A stretch of 33,830 bases of DNA. Source: an uncultured Paenibacillus sp. (lineage in GTDB: Bacteria > Bacillota > Bacilli > Paenibacillales > Paenibacillaceae). Positions 31,576 through 33,830 of the stretch are shown piece by piece; positions within the stretch are counted from its first letter, which is position 1; every line of letters starts with the position of its first letter. The stretch is taken from contig CALAWP010000019.1 of NCBI GenBank assembly GCA_937895345.1, forward strand, positions 1-33,830, written 5' to 3'. Below the pieces are notes generated by a model. It did not search any database and had not been told where the DNA came from. It was given only the letters and a program-made list of their open reading frames with translations. The position numbers and the translations under genes were made by a program.

Positions 31576-33387
31576 TCATGCATCTATCTCCACGATCACG
31601 ATATTCGCCTGAACAGGGATTGCTCCATAACCTACCGTATCACCGGAAGCATTTACGAGCGTAACGGCAGAAGGCACAACGTTGGCCGTTATGAACGCAC
31701 TGCCATGAAGCTGGCCCGTCACGGCCGGGGATGAGCCGGATATTGCGACGCCGCCATTCAGCACAAGGTTAAACGTGACAAATGTCGATGCACTTGCTCC
31801 GTCCGTGGATACCCACCAGTCGATGTAGTAATTGCCGGCAGACATGATGGTAAATTCTCCTGTTGCTGCGCTGTAGCTTATATTCGCGCTTTGATCGTTA
31901 ATTACCGTATCGAAGAGGACGTTCTCTCCATCAATGATCGTATCGCCGCCGCTCCCCTGAAGCTGGGCTTGAATGCCCATCAAAATGCCTGTCGGACCTG
32001 TCTCTCCGGTCGGGCCTGTCGGTCCTGTCGCTCCAGTTGCTCCATCCGCTCCAGTCGGTCCTGTCGCTCCGGTTGCTCCATCCGCTCCAGTTGGTCCCGT
32101 CGGGCCTGTTGGTCCTGTCGCTCCAGTGGCACCATCGGCTCCGGTCGGACCTGTCGCACCTGTCGGGCCTGTCGCCCCTGTCGCGCCGTCCGCTCCGGTC
32201 GGGCCCGTCGCTCCGGTCGGACCTGTCGCTCCTGTCGCACCTGTCGCACCTTCCGCTCCAGTCGGACCTGTCGCTCCTGTCGGGCCTGTCGCTCCAGTTG
32301 CCCCATCCGCTCCGGTCGGACCTGTCGCTCCGGTTGCCCCATCCGCTCCGGTCGGACCCGTCGCTCCTGTCGGGCCTGTCGCACCGGTTGCTCCATCCGC
32401 CCCGGTCGGACCCGTCACTCCAGTCGGGCCTGTTGGGCCTGTTGGGCCTGTCGCTCCGGTTGCTCCATCCGCCCCGGTCGGACCCATCGCTCCGGTCGGG
32501 CCTGTCGCTCCTGTCGCGCCGTCCGCTCCGGTCGGACCCGTCGCTCCAGTCGGGCCTGTCGCTCCAGTAGCGCCATCCACCCCTGTCGCGCCGTCCGCTC
32601 CGGTCGGGCCTGTCGCACCGGTCGGGCCTGTTGGGCCTGTCGCGCCGGTTGCTCCATCCGCTCCAGTCGGTCCTGTCGCTCCTGTCGGACCCGTCGCTCC
32701 TGTCGGACCCGTCGCTCCGGTAGCTCCATCCGCTCCGGTCGGACCCGTTGCCCCGGTCGCTCCTGTTGCTCCAGTTGCTCCATCCGCTCCGGTCGGTCCT
32801 GTCGGCCCGGTCGGACCCGTTGCCCCGGTCGCGCCGTCCGCTCCAGTTGCTCCTTCCGTTCCAGTCGGACCTGTCGCCCCCGTCGCTCCTGTCGGACCCG
32901 GCGCTCCAGTCGGGCCTGTTGCCCCGGTCGCTCCTGTTGCTCCAGTCGCTCCAGTCGGACCTGTCGCTCCAGTCGAGCCTGTCGCCCCTGTCGCGCCGTC
33001 TACTCCTGCTGGGCCTGTCGCTCCTGTCGGACCTGTCGCTCCAGTAGCGCCGTCAGCTCCGACAGGACCCATCGCTCCTGTAGCACCTGTCGCTCCAGCA
33101 GGACCTGTCGCTCCAGCCTGGCCCGGCGCCCCGGTCGCTCCTGTCGAGCCGCTCCGACCGCGTTCGCCTCTTTTTCCGCGCTTTCCGCGCGGTCCTTCCT
33201 CGCCTGTGGCACCTGTTGGTCCAATTGGCCCCGGGTATCCCCGAGGACCCCTCAAGTAGTTCCGTTCTAAGCAGCCTTTTCTCGAAGCGTCAATTTTTTT
33301 CTTTTTGTTTCCGCAATATCTGCCGAGTTTGGCATAAGCACTCCATGCTCGTTTCTCCTGCTTCATAAACTTGTCGGCTTTTTGCAT
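31576..33387 (-). CDS. Large collagen-like repeat protein with C-terminal jelly-roll domain
   Basis: 603 residues. A basic N-terminal anchor region (1-45, KLGRYCGNKKKKIDASRKGC) with two cysteines. A G-X-Y region of about 140 triplets (about 46-466) begins with charged triplets (RGPRGYPGP, GKRGKRGERG) and then becomes almost pure GAT, GPT and GAD. The C-terminal beta-sandwich (467-603, NISYSAATGEFTIMSAGNYYIDWW) is homologous to the N-terminal domain of the next gene. Bacterial collagens of this type form trimeric fibres, such as BclA of the exosporium nap. Start ATG 33387 has AAGGAG nine bases upstream; ATG 33393 and an upstream frame to 33435 are alternatives. A CGTATGCTA element (33438-33430) weakly resembles a sigma-K -10 box. 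Confidence 0.82.
   Translation of the reverse strand: MQKADKFMKQEKRAWSAYAKLGRYCGNKKKKIDASRKGCLERNYLRGPRGYPGPIGPTGATGEEGPRGKRGKRGERGRSGSTGATGAPGQAGATGPAGATGATGAMGPVGADGATGATGPTGATGPAGVDGATGATGSTGATGPTGATGATGATGATGPTGAPGPTGATGATGPTGTEGATGADGATGATGPTGPTGPTGADGATGATGATGATGPTGADGATGATGPTGATGPTGATGPTGADGATGATGPTGPTGATGPTGADGATGVDGATGATGPTGATGPTGADGATGATGPTGAMGPTGADGATGATGPTGPTGPTGVTGPTGADGATGATGPTGATGPTGADGATGATGPTGADGATGATGPTGATGPTGAEGATGATGATGPTGATGPTGADGATGATGPTGATGPTGADGATGATGPTGPTGPTGADGATGATGPTGADGATGATGPTGPTGETGPTGILMGIQAQLQGSGGDTIIDGENVLFDTVINDQSANISYSAATGEFTIMSAGNYYIDWWVSTDGASASTFVTFNLVLNGGVAISGSSPAVTGQLHGSAFITANVVPSAVTLVNASGDTVGYGAIPVQANIVIVEIDA
31991..33245 (-). repeat. Collagen-coding tandem repeat array (9-bp base period)
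   Basis: About 1.25 kb of G-X-Y codons with higher-order units such as GATGPTGADGAT repeated many times at 27- to 54-base spacing. The complementary strand is open across nearly the whole array and would encode a PVGPVAPV-type repeat, an artefact of codon structure. Such arrays change length by slippage or recombination and are prone to misassembly. Confidence 0.9.
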
Positions 33388-33830
33388 TCCCATAGGCTCC
33401 TTCAGTGAAAACACCTCCTCTTGATGCAATAGCATACGACGCGTTTCTCATGGGAGTATGGGTATTGAAGAAGAAACTGTATAAAACCTTCGATAACCTC
33501 ATCCGATGCCAGAATCATGTAAAAGCAACTTCGAAGATGCTATGCAGGAAGCTCATCCGTTTATAAAACTTCTCAAATCATCGCTGGCCGACTGGTGTGA
33601 AAAGCTGCAAATTAGATCGACCTAACTGTGTTCGCGATGTTCGCCGACTGTACGAAATCTCTTGGATAAATAATTTTTTAGAACAAGTTAAAAGCCCTGC
33701 AACGCAAACCTTTTAACATAATGGTATCTGGAGAGGCGATTGATGAGGATAAGAACATTCAAATTGCTCCGTTTCAGGAAAAGTTGACGCGCGGCCATGT
33801 CGCTCTCGCTGCGCTCGAGCCCCAACGGCC
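33388..33830. other. Right end: no supported gene
   Basis: This holds the presumed promoter region of the collagen operon at its left edge, then about 350 bases in which I see no gene. A reading frame from ATG 33721 runs off the window but has no ribosome site and no recognisable sequence. An ATG at 33742 preceded by GGAGAGG stops after 15 codons. Confidence 0.4.

Noticed and set aside
31973..33259. Long open frame on the plus strand with Pro-Val-Gly-Pro repeats
   Set aside because: It is the exact complement of the collagen array and arises from G-X-Y codon bias; no ribosome site, and the minus-strand frame has recognisable end domains.
33721..33830. Possible start of a gene running off the right edge
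   Set aside because: Only about 36 codons, no ribosome site and no recognisable sequence.

Overview
The window looks like chromosome of a GC-rich, spore-forming Firmicute of the Paenibacillus/Cohnella type. The reasons are strong AGGAGG ribosome sites, a glmS ribozyme, the sigW-rsiW-cdaA-cdaR-glmM gene order, SLH-anchored surface proteins, and spore-surface-like collagen proteins. No rRNA, tRNA, CRISPR array or prophage was seen.

Left part (1-8.9 kb). An IS256-family element remnant appears to have been cut by the end of an IS21-like element. It is followed by an SLH-anchored zinc metalloprotease related to the anthrax lethal factor / Pro-Pro endopeptidase group, then helD (RNA polymerase-recycling helicase) on the other strand. 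A GH43 and a GH28-like glycoside hydrolase follow. Both lack signal peptides, and the GH28-like gene has a clear promoter with a perfect dyad operator.

Middle part (8.9-16 kb) is an accessory zone with many broken genes. An alcohol dehydrogenase (frameshift plus internal in-frame deletion) is fused to a truncated DUF2268 protease gene. A MerR-type promoter stands in front with no intact regulator. A MerR gene is spliced to one and a half SRPBCC domains and ends in a frameshift. A small XRE repressor is destroyed by two frameshifts next to an intact paralogue. Intact genes here are an ArsR/SRPBCC pair with a textbook double operator, an aminoglycoside-phosphotransferase-like kinase and a RibD-C/DHFR-like protein.

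Right-centre part (16-27 kb) is the conserved cell-envelope core, read leftwards: htrA-type protease, sigW, rsiW, cdaA (c-di-AMP synthase), cdaR, glmM, glmS. glmS carries the self-cleaving GlcN6P ribozyme in its leader. Between glmM and glmS sits an oppositely oriented DUF1641-ndh pair with a Rex-type operator, so redox control and amino-sugar control meet in one divergent promoter region. A perfect sigma-W-type promoter lies between sigW and rsiW rather than upstream of sigW.

Right end (27-33.8 kb). ppc (PEP carboxylase) is followed by two co-directional collagen-like genes. They share a jelly-roll-like domain placed at opposite ends of the collagen stalk; one also carries a beta-helix. They probably form filaments on the spore surface. 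The last 0.4 kb holds no gene I can support.
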